Below are positions 24,139-32,990 of a DNA stretch of 64,000 nucleotides, one piece after another. This DNA comes from Methylohalobius sp964654415 (GTDB lineage Bacteria > Pseudomonadota > Gammaproteobacteria > Methylococcales > Methylothermaceae), in NCBI GenBank assembly GCA_964654415.1, contig CAZZIP010000007.1:78885-142884 (forward strand), given 5' to 3'. Within the stretch, counting starts at the first letter, position 1, and each line of letters begins with the position of its first letter. The position numbers and the translations under genes were made by a program. The notes beneath the pieces were generated by a model. The model was not told the DNA's origin, did not search any database, and saw only the letters and a program-made list of their open reading frames with translations.

Positions 24139-25176
24139 ATGTTCAAAATCAAACCCTTACTGTCCGTTGCCGTGCTCATGGGGATAGCCCATTTGAGCTG
24201 GGCGATCGAGTGGCAAGCGCTGCCGGAAACTGCCCCAGCTCCGGCCGACAACCCAGTCACCCCAGCGAAGGTCAAGCTCGGCCAAATGCTGTTCTTCGAT
24301 CCGCGCCTGTCGTCCACAGGCACCGTGTCGTGCAACTCTTGCCACAACGTCATGGCAGGAGGCGAAGACAACCGTCCGGTAGCGGCCGGAGTCCACGGCC
24401 AGACCGGCGACCGCAGCGCTCCTACGGTCTGGAACGCAGCCTTTCACGCGACCCAGTTCTGGGACGGGCGGGCGGCGAGCCTTGAAGACCAGGCCAGGGG
24501 TCCTGTGACCAATCCCATCGAGATGGGGATGAAGAGCTGGAGCGAGGTGGTGGCGCGCCTGGAGCAAATCCCTGAGTATCCAAAGCTGTTCAAGGAGGCT
24601 TTCGGCGCGGGGGCCAAGATCAGCGAGGATAATGTGGTCAAAGCCATCGCTTCCTATGAACGCACTTTGATTACTCCCAATAGTCCGTACGACCGCTATG
24701 TCCAGGGCGATCAGTCGGCTTTGACCGAACAGCAGGTGCGCGGGATGCAAACCTTCGCTGCAGTTGGCTGCGATACCTGCCACTCAGGTCCTGCTTTCAG
24801 CGGTCAAACCGGCCAAGGGGTAGGGGTGTTCCGCAAGTTTCCTATGTTCGATAACCCATTCTTTGAAGGCAAATATGGCTTTAAGAAGGACCTTGGGCGT
24901 TACAACGTCACCAAGAAGGAAGAAGACAAGCATTTCTTTAAAGTGCCGACCCTGCGCAACGTTGCCCTGACTGCCCCATATTTCCACAACGGTGCAGTCA
25001 AGACCCTGGATGAGGCGGTTCGAGTCATGGCCAAGTTGCAGCTCAACCGCGACTTGACCGATCAGGAGGCGGCCGACTTGGTCGCGTTTTTGAACGCCCT
25101 GACCGGCGAATTTCCCAAGCAGGAGATGCCGCGCCTGCCGGCAACTCCAGGCAAAACTTTCGATTACGTCAAGTGA
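24139..25176 (+). CDS. Dihaem cytochrome c peroxidase (CcpA/MauG family)
   Basis: Periplasmic enzyme that reduces hydrogen peroxide using electrons from cytochrome c. The 345-aa precursor has a signal peptide (about residues 1-22) and two c-type haem sites, CNSCH (65-69) and CDTCH (211-215). It also carries the family segments LGQMLFFDPRLS, FWDGRAASLEDQA, NPIEMG and VPTLRNVALTAPYFHNGAVKTLDEAV. A GAGGAGG-like site precedes the ATG. Peroxidase rather than MauG-type chemistry is assumed from the overall sequence. Confidence 0.93.
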   Translation: MFKIKPLLSVAVLMGIAHLSWAIEWQALPETAPAPADNPVTPAKVKLGQMLFFDPRLSSTGTVSCNSCHNVMAGGEDNRPVAAGVHGQTGDRSAPTVWNAAFHATQFWDGRAASLEDQARGPVTNPIEMGMKSWSEVVARLEQIPEYPKLFKEAFGAGAKISEDNVVKAIASYERTLITPNSPYDRYVQGDQSALTEQQVRGMQTFAAVGCDTCHSGPAFSGQTGQGVGVFRKFPMFDNPFFEGKYGFKKDLGRYNVTKKEEDKHFFKVPTLRNVALTAPYFHNGAVKTLDEAVRVMAKLQLNRDLTDQEAADLVAFLNALTGEFPKQEMPRLPATPGKTFDYVK

Positions 25177-25177
25177 C

Positions 25178-25843
25178 TTAAGCCTTTAACCGGCCATGGA
25201 TGGCCAAATGCCGATCGCTGACCTTCTCGACTTGAAAGTCGGCAAGCCCCGCCTCGAACAATTGCATCCGAACCTCGGTTTGGTTGAAAGCCGCACATAG
25301 GGAGTTGAAGAAGTCCCGGCGGAGGATTTCTGGTTCCTGGGCCGCGTACCGCTCGACCAGGGTCTTGGCTTGGAGCAAAGAGGCTGGCCTTTCTAGATCC
25401 ATCACCAACACAGCCGCCCCCGGAAGGCCAAAGCGCTGGATTTCACGCCACAGCAGCAGGGGGTCTTGCAGGTGGTGGAGGAGGCTGTTGCTGAGGAGCG
25501 TGTCGTAACCCTGGCGCAGGCAGTCTGCAGGGAGGCGGACCTTGCGAAAATTTACTCGACCCTTGAGGTCGAGTCGGCGTTCAAGATGCCGGTGGGCGAA
25601 AGCCAACATCGCTTCAGCGCCGTCGATGCCGGTGATATGGCAGCTTGGGTGGCGTTCGGCGAAACGCAGGGTGATTTCTCCCGGACCGCATCCCAAATCC
25701 AGCACTTGCTCGGGTTTTGATTCGGGGAAGTAACGATCAAAAAGATCCAAAAACAAACTGTTGGCTTCGTTGAAATCGGCCTGCGCGTATGCACGGGCTT
25801 GTTCTGGATCATTCATCAATTCGGGTTCGCAAATCCTATCCAT
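25178..25843 (-). CDS. Class I SAM-dependent methyltransferase
   Basis: The 221-aa protein carries a Rossmann-type SAM site, VLDLGCGPGEITLRFAERHP near residues 43-60, followed by the acidic GIDGAEAMLAFA motif and SNSLLHHLQDP. The substrate is unknown. It is convergent with the peroxidase gene (1-bp gap) and divergent from miaB. Confidence 0.88.
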   Translation of the reverse strand: MDRICEPELMNDPEQARAYAQADFNEANSLFLDLFDRYFPESKPEQVLDLGCGPGEITLRFAERHPSCHITGIDGAEAMLAFAHRHLERRLDLKGRVNFRKVRLPADCLRQGYDTLLSNSLLHHLQDPLLLWREIQRFGLPGAAVLVMDLERPASLLQAKTLVERYAAQEPEILRRDFFNSLCAAFNQTEVRMQLFEAGLADFQVEKVSDRHLAIHGRLKA

Positions 25844-25917
25844 GAGTGATGCTTCGGAAACGTCAAAACCTTAAACTTAAAGGGAGTTGTCCGGAAAAAC
25901 TGAGCAAAGTCACGATT

Positions 25918-25926
25918 TGTTATAAT
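25918..25926 (+). promoter_or_regulatory. Extended -10 promoter for miaB
   Basis: TGTTATAAT is a perfect extended -10 element (TGnTATAAT) 31 bp before the miaB start. No good -35 box is placed upstream, consistent with an extended -10 promoter. Confidence 0.6.
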
Positions 25927-25957
25927 CGTTCACCCTTCGAACTTCAACGGCGTATTC

Positions 25958-27280
25958 ATGAGCCAAAAGCTTTACATCCATACCTTCGGCTGTCAGATGA
26001 ACGAGTACGACTCCGACAAGATCGGAGACGTGCTGCGCCGGTCTCACAGTCTGGAGTTGACCTCCAATCCCGAGGAGGCCGATGTTCTACTCCTTAATAC
26101 CTGTTCGGTGCGCGAGAAAGCCCAGGAGAAGGTGTTCTCGCAGTTGGGGCGCTGGCGGTCGCTGAAAAAGAAGCGGCCGGGTGTGATTATCGGTGTCGGA
26201 GGGTGCGTTGCCAGCCAGGAAGGAGTGGCGATCCAACAGCGGGCCCCATACGTAGACATCGTTTTTGGTCCTCAGACCCTGCACCGTCTGCCACAGCTGT
26301 TGGAACAGGTGTGGCGGGAAAAACAGCCGGTGGTGGACGTCTCTTTCCCGGAGATGGAAAAATTCGATGCCTTGCCGCCGCCCCGCGCCGAGGGCCCTAA
26401 GGCATTCGTTTCGGTGATGGAAGGATGCAGTAAATATTGTACCTACTGTGTGGTGCCTTACACTCGGGGTCCTGAGGTTAGCCGACCGGTGCGCGAGGTG
26501 ATCGAAGAGGTGAAGGCGCTGGCCGCCCAAGGGGTAAAAGAGGTCAGCCTCTTAGGCCAGAACGTCAATGCCTATCGGGGTGAGACCGAGGACGGCGACG
26601 AGGCCGATCTAGCGTTGCTTTTGTTCGAAGTGGCCGCCATCGACGGTATCGAGCGGATTCGCTTTACGACTTCCCACCCGGCCGAGTTCGACGATAATCT
26701 GATCGAGGCTTTTGCTGCCATCCCGAAGCTCGTCGATCACCTCCATCTACCGGTCCAATCTGGGAGTGACCGCATTTTGGCGCGGATGAAGCGTGGCTAC
26801 AGCCGTCGTGATTACTTGGAAAAGATCAGCAAGCTGCGCCGGGTACGTCCAGACCTTTCTCTGTCTTCGGATTTCATCGTCGGCTTCCCCGGCGAAACTG
26901 AAGAAGATTTTGCACAGACTTTGGATTTGATCGACCAAGTCGGCTTCGACTTCTCCTACAGCTTCATCTACAGCCCCCGTCCCGGCACCCCGGCGGCAGA
27001 CATGGCCGATGACGTCCCGCTGGCAGTCAAAAGGGAGCGCTTGAGCCGTCTGCAACGCAAGATCCAAGCGATGGCTGCGGAAATTTCCCGCAAGCTGATT
27101 GGCACGCGCCAGAGGATCTTGGTGGAGGGTGCCTCTCGCAAAAATCCAAGGGAGTTGTGCGGGAGGACCGCTAACAATCGGGTGGTGAATTTTCAGGGTC
27201 CGTCCACGCTGGTTGGGCAGTTTGTCGATGTAGTCATCGCCGAAGCCTTGCCGAACTCCTTGCGAGGGCGATTAGTCTAA
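25958..27280 (+). CDS. miaB: tRNA-2-methylthio-N6-isopentenyladenosine synthase
   Basis: Radical-SAM methylthiotransferase that modifies A37 of tRNAs reading UNN codons. The 440-aa protein has the three N-terminal Cys ligands of the auxiliary cluster (Cys12, Cys49, Cys83), the radical-SAM motif CSKYCTYC (Cys157, Cys161, Cys164), a SLLGQNVNAY segment and a C-terminal TRAM domain. First gene of miaB-phoH-ybeY-corC-lnt. Confidence 0.98.
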   Translation: MSQKLYIHTFGCQMNEYDSDKIGDVLRRSHSLELTSNPEEADVLLLNTCSVREKAQEKVFSQLGRWRSLKKKRPGVIIGVGGCVASQEGVAIQQRAPYVDIVFGPQTLHRLPQLLEQVWREKQPVVDVSFPEMEKFDALPPPRAEGPKAFVSVMEGCSKYCTYCVVPYTRGPEVSRPVREVIEEVKALAAQGVKEVSLLGQNVNAYRGETEDGDEADLALLLFEVAAIDGIERIRFTTSHPAEFDDNLIEAFAAIPKLVDHLHLPVQSGSDRILARMKRGYSRRDYLEKISKLRRVRPDLSLSSDFIVGFPGETEEDFAQTLDLIDQVGFDFSYSFIYSPRPGTPAADMADDVPLAVKRERLSRLQRKIQAMAAEISRKLIGTRQRILVEGASRKNPRELCGRTANNRVVNFQGPSTLVGQFVDVVIAEALPNSLRGRLV

Positions 27281-27345
27281 GTTATGCTGAAATAAACTTA
27301 CTTAGAGGTGTTGAACCAGCCTTAAGGGGCTTTAATTTTTAGCCG

Positions 27346-28326
27346 TTGACAGACGAATCGACAACTTTGCAGCTTACTTTAGAACCTGCTGATAATCAGC
27401 GCTTAGCGAATCTCTGTGGGCAATATGACGAAAACATAAGACAAATCGAACGGCGGCTGGGGGTTGAGATAGCTAGCCGGGGTAATCACTTTCGAATCGT
27501 TGGCTTAAGCCAACCGGTAGAAGCGGCCTCCCGCGTCATCCTTCACTTATTTCAGGCGACCTCTTCGGAAATCATCACTCCGCAGCGTGTCCACTTGTCG
27601 CTTCAGAGTGCAAGCATCAACGCGTTGCTTGAGGGAAAAGCGGCGGAAACCTGCGAGACCATCCGCACTCGCAAGCTGCTCGTCAAAGCACGTGGTCCCA
27701 ATCAACAGCGGTATCTCCAAAACATTCTCTCTCACGATATCAACTTTGGGATCGGGCCGGCTGGGACCGGCAAAACCTATCTGGCGGTGGCCTGTGCCGT
27801 GGCAGCGCTGGAGGAGGAGAAGGTCAAGCGCCTAATCTTGACCCGGCCAGCCGTGGAAGCCGGGGAACGGCTGGGATTTTTGCCCGGCGATATGGCGCAG
27901 AAGGTCGACCCGTACTTGCGTCCCCTCTACGATGCGCTGTATGAGATGCTGGGTTTCGAACGAGTGCTTAAACTGATCGAGCGCAACGTGATCGAGGTGG
28001 CGCCTTTGGCTTTCATGCGTGGGCGTACCTTGAACGACGCGTTCATCATTCTCGATGAAGCCCAAAATACTACCATCGAGCAGATCAAAATGTTTCTGAC
28101 CCGGGTGGGATTCGGCTCTACCGCGGTGATTACCGGCGACATAACGCAGGTGGATCTACCCAAAGACCGGCCTTCCGGGCTTAAACACGTGCTTGAGGTT
28201 TTAGCTGGAGTCGAAGGAATCAGTTTCACTTATTTCAATGCTGACGATGTCGTCCGTCACCCTTTGGTGCAACGTATCGTCGCAGCTTACGAAGCTTATG
28301 AGCGACGCGGGCAGTCAGGAGGCTAG
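27346..28326 (+). CDS. ybeZ: PhoH-like ATPase (YbeZ)
   Basis: PhoH-family ATPase associated with YbeY in rRNA and RNA metabolism. The 326-aa product has Walker A GPAGTGKT (137-144) and Walker B FIILDEAQN, preceded by the typical N-terminus TLEPADNQRLANLCGQYDENIRQIERRLGVEI. An in-frame TAG lies just upstream at 27340, so TTG at 27346 is the first possible start, though no close ribosome-binding site is seen. The 3' end overlaps ybeY by 29 bp. Confidence 0.95.
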   Translation: MTDESTTLQLTLEPADNQRLANLCGQYDENIRQIERRLGVEIASRGNHFRIVGLSQPVEAASRVILHLFQATSSEIITPQRVHLSLQSASINALLEGKAAETCETIRTRKLLVKARGPNQQRYLQNILSHDINFGIGPAGTGKTYLAVACAVAALEEEKVKRLILTRPAVEAGERLGFLPGDMAQKVDPYLRPLYDALYEMLGFERVLKLIERNVIEVAPLAFMRGRTLNDAFIILDEAQNTTIEQIKMFLTRVGFGSTAVITGDITQVDLPKDRPSGLKHVLEVLAGVEGISFTYFNADDVVRHPLVQRIVAAYEAYERRGQSGG

Positions 28327-28783
28327 CTCGACCGCTACCGTCGATATTCATATCGCCTGCGATCATCCTTGTCCCTCAGAGGCAATGCTGCGCCGATGGG
28401 TAATCGCAGCTTTAGAGGGAAAGCCCGCTGAGGTTTCTTTGGCGATCGTGGATGAGGCAGAGATCGCCGCGCTAAATCGGCGCTTTCGCCATCGCGAGGG
28501 ACCTACCAATGTGCTCAGTTTTCCGTTTGAAGCGCCTGCAGGTGTTCCTCTGACATTCCTAGGAGACGTGGTGATTTGCGCCCCAGTGGTGAGGCGCGAG
28601 GCAGTGGCGCAGAATAAACCGGAGACGGCTCATTTTGCCCATATGGTGGTCCACGGGGTGTTGCATCTGCGCGGCTTTGACCATCTGACTCCGGAACAAG
28701 CCGAGGTGATGGAAACTCGGGAGCGGGAAATCCTGGCCCGTTTGGGCTTTCAAGACCCTTATTTGACCGAAACGATCGACTGA
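28298..28783 (+). CDS. ybeY: Endoribonuclease YbeY, rRNA maturation factor
   Basis: Zinc-dependent endoribonuclease involved in 16S rRNA 3'-end maturation and ribosome quality control. The frame opens earlier (28238), but ATG at 28298 gives the normal length of 161 aa. The zinc motif HGVLHLRGFDH near the C-terminus supplies the three His ligands, and the conserved RFRHREGPTNVLSFPFE lies upstream of it. Confidence 0.96.
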   Translation: MSDAGSQEASSTATVDIHIACDHPCPSEAMLRRWVIAALEGKPAEVSLAIVDEAEIAALNRRFRHREGPTNVLSFPFEAPAGVPLTFLGDVVICAPVVRREAVAQNKPETAHFAHMVVHGVLHLRGFDHLTPEQAEVMETREREILARLGFQDPYLTETID

Positions 28784-28785
28784 TT

Positions 28786-29649
28786 ATGAACGATGAACAA
28801 GCCAGTGAGATAGGTGACTCTAGAAACTGGGTCGAGCGCTTGAGCCATTTCTTCGGCGCTGAACCTAAGACGCGTGAGGAATTGTTGGAAGTTCTACGGG
28901 ATGCGCAAAAGCGCCACCTTCTGGACCCCGACGCCCTGTCCATGATCGAGGGGGTGCTCAAGGTTTCGGAGCTGCGCGTGCGTGACATCATGGTGCCGCG
29001 GGCGCAGATGGATGTCGTCCAGCAGGATGCCTCGCTCGTAGATGTCCTGCCGCTGGTGATCGACACGGCTCACTCGCGCTTTCCGGTAATCGGCGAAGAC
29101 CGCAGCCAGGTGGTAGGAATCCTGCTGGCTAAGGATTTGCTGCCTTACGCGCTGCGTCAGAACCTTGGGGTGCCGGTTAAGAAACTGATGCGCCAAGCGT
29201 TGTTCGTACCGGAAAGCAAACGCCTCAATGTCATGTTGCGCGAGTTTCGCATGCGCCGCCAACATATGGCCATCGTCATCGACGAATACGGAGCCGCGGC
29301 AGGTCTAGTAACCATTGAGGATATTCTCGAACAGATCGTAGGTGAGATCTCCGATGAGCACGATCTGGAGGAAGAATACATTTTCCGGCGCAGCAGCAGG
29401 GTCTACACCGTCAAGGCGATCACGCCCATCGAAGAATTCAATCGATACTTCCACACCGACTTTACCCGCGAAGACTTCGACACTATTGGCGGTTTGATCG
29501 TCTCGGCTTTAGGCCATGTCCCAAAACGCGGGGAACAAGTTCAATTGGATCGCTTCCTGTTCGAGGTATTGCGCGCCGATAACCGCCGCGTCCATCTGCT
29601 CAAGGTGAAACTGCTAGAGCCTGAATCCCAACCCTCCCGTGCCGATTAA
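28786..29649 (+). CDS. corC: CorC/YbeX-family CBS-domain protein (magnesium/cobalt homeostasis)
   Basis: The 287-aa product has an N-terminal VSELRVRDIMVPRAQM segment, paired CBS domains (about 65-185, with RFPVIGEDRSQVVGILLAKDLL and MAIVIDEYGAAAGLVTIEDILEQIVGEI) and a C-terminal CorC_HlyC domain (about 205-280). No membrane segment is present, as in YbeX. Its end overlaps lnt by 11 bp, the standard ybeX-lnt order. Confidence 0.95.
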   Translation: MNDEQASEIGDSRNWVERLSHFFGAEPKTREELLEVLRDAQKRHLLDPDALSMIEGVLKVSELRVRDIMVPRAQMDVVQQDASLVDVLPLVIDTAHSRFPVIGEDRSQVVGILLAKDLLPYALRQNLGVPVKKLMRQALFVPESKRLNVMLREFRMRRQHMAIVIDEYGAAAGLVTIEDILEQIVGEISDEHDLEEEYIFRRSSRVYTVKAITPIEEFNRYFHTDFTREDFDTIGGLIVSALGHVPKRGEQVQLDRFLFEVLRADNRRVHLLKVKLLEPESQPSRAD

Positions 29650-31156
29650 ATCGATGCTTGCTCTGGCGGCTGGCGCCTTGTTTCCGCTCGCTTTTGCCCC
29701 GTATGGCCAGGCTTGGCTGGCTCCTTTATTGTTGGCAGGACTGTTTTATCTTTGGCAACGGGCTGACGACCCGCTCTCTGCGTTTTGGCGGGGGTATCTG
29801 TTTGGTTTAGGCCAATTCGGGTTTGGGGTCTGGTGGGTGTTCGTCAGCATGCATCAGTACAGTGGGGCCGGAGTGCTAGAAGCCGCTATCCTGACGGCCT
29901 TGCTCATCGCCTTCTTAGCCTTGTATCCAGCGCTTGCTGGATGGTTGGCGGTCTGGTTACGCAGGCCGGGTTCTTTTACCTGGACAGTATTGGGATTACC
30001 GTCGATATGGATTGCGGTGGAATGGCTGAGGGGATGGCTGTTCACCGGCTTTCCCTGGCTGGAGGTAGGTTACAGCCAAGTCGATGGTCCTCTGGCCGGA
30101 TTTGTTCCCCTGATCGGCGGATATGGCGCAGGCTGGCTGACTGCTCTGACCGCTGCGGTGCTGCTTTTGGTATGGCAAAAGCGGTTGGCAGCCGGCGGCT
30201 GGCTTGCAGTGGCAGGGTTGATCTGGCTGGCGGGTGCGGGGTTTAAATCCATTTCCTGGACCAAGCCGGCTGGGGAGCCGTTTCAGGCAGTCCTGCTCCA
30301 GGGCAATGTCCCGCAGGATCTCAAGTGGCAGCCAGAGACCCAGCACCGGATTCTGGCGACCTATTTGGGCATGACTCGCCGTCACTGGGGTGCGGACCTG
30401 ATCGTCTGGCCAGAGACTGCAGTTCCAGCATTCTATCATCAAGTTCGGGACAGCTTGATCGATCCCCTCGATCGGGAAGCCAAGGCTCATGGGGCTGATG
30501 TGCTGGTCGGCGTTCCTGTGCTGGAGCCGACGACGGACCGTTACTACAATGCCCTGATCAGTCTGGGCAACTCTCCGGGAAGATATTACAAGCGTCATCT
30601 GGTGCCGTTTGGGGAATTCTTACCTTTACGCCCGGCATTGGAGTTTATCCTAGAGATAATTCAAATTCCGCTGTCCGACTTCAGCCCCGGGGACCGGAAT
30701 CAAGAGCTGCTGAAGGCCGCCGGCTTTCCGCTGGCAGCGACTATCTGCTATGAAGATGCGTTTGCCCGCGACGCTTTGGTCGGATTGCCGGAGGCGGCTT
30801 ACATGGTCAACGTTAGCAACGATGCCTGGTTCGGCGATACGATCGCGCCCCATCAGCACTTCCAGATGGCCAGGATGCGCGCCCTGGAGGGCGGACGTTA
30901 TCTGCTTAGGGCCACCAATACCGGCATCACTGCCGTGATCGGCCCTAAAGGTGAAGTGATCGCCCAGGCCACGCCGTTCGTGCAGGCTGGCCTGAGCAAA
31001 TCCGTGGTTCCATTGACCGGAGCCACCCCTTACGTCATCTGGCGCGATTGGCCGCTTTTGCTCGGTATTTTCGGGGTGCTGGCTTGGGGGATGTGGCCGA
31101 GCCTTGGCTATACCAGCCTGCGGGCACGCTTGAAAGCTTCGTGGAAGTCGAAATAA
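29639..31156 (+). CDS. lnt: Apolipoprotein N-acyltransferase
   Basis: Adds the third acyl chain to lipoproteins at the inner membrane. The 505-aa protein has six or more N-terminal membrane helices and a nitrilase-like domain with the catalytic triad in WPETAVPAFY (Glu), KRHLVPFGEFLP (Lys) and ATICYED (Cys). The start is GTG at 29639 inside corC, with an in-frame ATG at 29654 as alternative. Its last 49 bp overlap the convergent mtdB-like gene. Confidence 0.96.
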   Translation: MPIKSMLALAAGALFPLAFAPYGQAWLAPLLLAGLFYLWQRADDPLSAFWRGYLFGLGQFGFGVWWVFVSMHQYSGAGVLEAAILTALLIAFLALYPALAGWLAVWLRRPGSFTWTVLGLPSIWIAVEWLRGWLFTGFPWLEVGYSQVDGPLAGFVPLIGGYGAGWLTALTAAVLLLVWQKRLAAGGWLAVAGLIWLAGAGFKSISWTKPAGEPFQAVLLQGNVPQDLKWQPETQHRILATYLGMTRRHWGADLIVWPETAVPAFYHQVRDSLIDPLDREAKAHGADVLVGVPVLEPTTDRYYNALISLGNSPGRYYKRHLVPFGEFLPLRPALEFILEIIQIPLSDFSPGDRNQELLKAAGFPLAATICYEDAFARDALVGLPEAAYMVNVSNDAWFGDTIAPHQHFQMARMRALEGGRYLLRATNTGITAVIGPKGEVIAQATPFVQAGLSKSVVPLTGATPYVIWRDWPLLLGIFGVLAWGMWPSLGYTSLRARLKASWKSK

Positions 31157-32013
31157 ACCGGTTTTTCGGTCTGCAGCAGGTCGCGCAGCATCGCGTTCTG
31201 AAGCTTATATTTGATGTTGCCCACCGCCAAAGGACCAACGCTCACCGCGCCGGGGCTGTTCGGCGCGGTGGGCAAAGGCGTACCCATGTCTTTGCTCCTG
31301 ACCCCTTCGATGCCTGCTGGCGGGACAGCGTTGACGTCGCCGACCACCTTCAGGCGTTTGGCATCCTCCAAGATCTCCCTGTCCAGTACCTGGATGCCGG
31401 CTTTGGTGGCATTGAAGACGATGTCGGTACGGCTCACCAGCCACGCCTTGCTCGCGCCCGAGCTTGCGAACGTGCCCTTAAGTTTGCAGCCACAGCGGCG
31501 ACCATACTCGGACGCCATCTGCATGGCGGTATCCAGGCTCAAGTGGTCAACTAAAGTGACATCGGCGCCGGCCAGCGCGGCGATCACGCCGGTCGAGATG
31601 CCGACCGGGCCGGTGCCGCCGAAGACGATGGCGCGACAGTCTTTTAGCTCCAGCTTGTGTTTTTCTCTAAGCTGTTTCTCCACTGAGGCGACCAAGGCGG
31701 TAGCGGTAGTGAAGGCGCCGGAAGGATCGGCCAGCACAGAGACCTCAAAGGGGGGTACCATGGCTTTTTTAATCGTCTCCATCATGTCCAAGGCGATGCC
31801 GATGTCGCGTCCGCCAATGAAAATGGCCGTTTTCTTTACTCCCGTCGGCCCGCGCGAGAAGATGATGTCTTGCGTTAAGGCATGAACCCGATCCAAAGTC
31901 ACGTTAGCGTGCGGGAAAATCATATCGAAGCCGGCGTCCACCGCCATGTTGATGTCGAAAGGGCTGACCTGAGGGTGGGGGCTTAGCATGTGGAGCACAG
32001 TGCGAGTGGTCAT
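31108..32013 (-). CDS. mtdB: Methylene-tetrahydromethanopterin dehydrogenase, MtdB-type paralogue 2
   Basis: MtdB oxidises methylene-H4MPT to methenyl-H4MPT with NAD(P) in the formaldehyde oxidation route of methylotrophs. The 301-aa product opens VLHMLSPHPQVSPFDINMAVDAG and has DIIFSRGPTGVKKTAIFIGG, ADPSGAFTTATALVAS, the nucleotide-binding GGTGPVGISTG and VVGDVNAVPPAGIEG, in the same order as in MtdB. I chose ATG 32013 over GTG 32025. It lies immediately after a homologous gene (the stop of the upstream copy is at 32026), so the two look like a tandem duplication. Which copy is the main enzyme is not clear. Confidence 0.87.
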   Translation of the reverse strand: MTTRTVLHMLSPHPQVSPFDINMAVDAGFDMIFPHANVTLDRVHALTQDIIFSRGPTGVKKTAIFIGGRDIGIALDMMETIKKAMVPPFEVSVLADPSGAFTTATALVASVEKQLREKHKLELKDCRAIVFGGTGPVGISTGVIAALAGADVTLVDHLSLDTAMQMASEYGRRCGCKLKGTFASSGASKAWLVSRTDIVFNATKAGIQVLDREILEDAKRLKVVGDVNAVPPAGIEGVRSKDMGTPLPTAPNSPGAVSVGPLAVGNIKYKLQNAMLRDLLQTEKPVYFDFHEAFKRARRLV

Positions 32014-32025
32014 GAGTCGATCCAC

Positions 32026-32943
32026 TTATGGCTTGGATTGGACGAGTTCCCGGGCTGCGGCGAACGCCTGATCGAAGTGCAGATAGACGGGTTGGTCGGT
32101 CTCGCGCATCTGCTTTAACAGGCGGTGGTGGGTACGATATTTGATGTTCCCGATGGCGAGAGCGCCAATGCCTACCGCGCCGCTGGGAGATCCCGGGATC
32201 GGCGTGCCATCTGCAGACGAGTCGATGCCTGCGATTCCAGGAGGAGGAACGGCGTTGACGTCGGCGGCTACCTTCAGCACGGAGGCGGCTTTTACTTGCT
32301 CGGCGCTCAGCAAGGGGATGCCCGCGGCACCGGTAGCAAAGATCACGTCGGCTTCAGGCAGTAACTCGGGCAAGCGGTCATTGGCCTCGCCCCGGATTTC
32401 AGTCTCGCCGGCGCCGAAAAACGCGTTGCAAACTTTGGCGATGCGTTCGGATTTTTCCCGCTGCCGGCCCAGGAGGGTCACCTTACAGCCGGCCTTGGCG
32501 CAGAGCACGGCGGCGATTTGTCCGACAGGTCCGGTACCAGCTAGGATCAGCACCTTCTTGCCCGCCAGTTTGGCGCCGAATTTGTCCGCCAGTTCTCGCT
32601 CGGCAGCGGCGACCATGGCGGCGGCGGTGGTGAAGGCGCCGGAAGGGTCGGCTAGGACCGAAATCTGAAACGGAGGCACCATGGCAGATTTGGCGATCTC
32701 GAGCATCTTGAGCGCGGCTTCCGGATCGCGGCCGCCGATGAAACAAGCAGTACGCTTGACCCCGGCCGGCCCGCGCGAGAAGATCGCGTCCTGAATCAGC
32801 CCCTGCACCTCGTTCTCGGCCACGTTCAGATACGGCATAGTGACTTGCCAGCCGGCGTCCTGCGCCATATTGACGTCAAAGGGGCTTAAGTTTTTTTCGG
32901 TGGTGAGCATGTGCAGAATGTAAGGTTTCTCCATCGTCTTCAT
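32026..32943 (-). CDS. mtdB: Methylene-tetrahydromethanopterin dehydrogenase, MtdB-type paralogue 1
   Basis: The 305-aa protein has the same layout as its downstream neighbour: YILHMLTTEKNLSPFDVNMAQDAG, QDAIFSRGPAGVKRTACFIGG, ADPSGAFTTAAAMVAA, nucleotide-binding LAGTGPVGQIAAVL, and AADVNAVPPPGIAGIDSS with GIGALAIGNIKY. The motifs resemble MtdB more than the NADP-specific MtdA. It is the first gene of a two-gene unit and divergent from a RibD-C-like gene across a 47-bp gap, which supports a C1-pterin role. Confidence 0.9.
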   Translation of the reverse strand: MKTMEKPYILHMLTTEKNLSPFDVNMAQDAGWQVTMPYLNVAENEVQGLIQDAIFSRGPAGVKRTACFIGGRDPEAALKMLEIAKSAMVPPFQISVLADPSGAFTTAAAMVAAAERELADKFGAKLAGKKVLILAGTGPVGQIAAVLCAKAGCKVTLLGRQREKSERIAKVCNAFFGAGETEIRGEANDRLPELLPEADVIFATGAAGIPLLSAEQVKAASVLKVAADVNAVPPPGIAGIDSSADGTPIPGSPSGAVGIGALAIGNIKYRTHHRLLKQMRETDQPVYLHFDQAFAAARELVQSKP

Positions 32944-32990
32944 CAATTTAGTCCCAGTGCTTAAAAAGTTTAAATTGTCCCTTGGAAAAC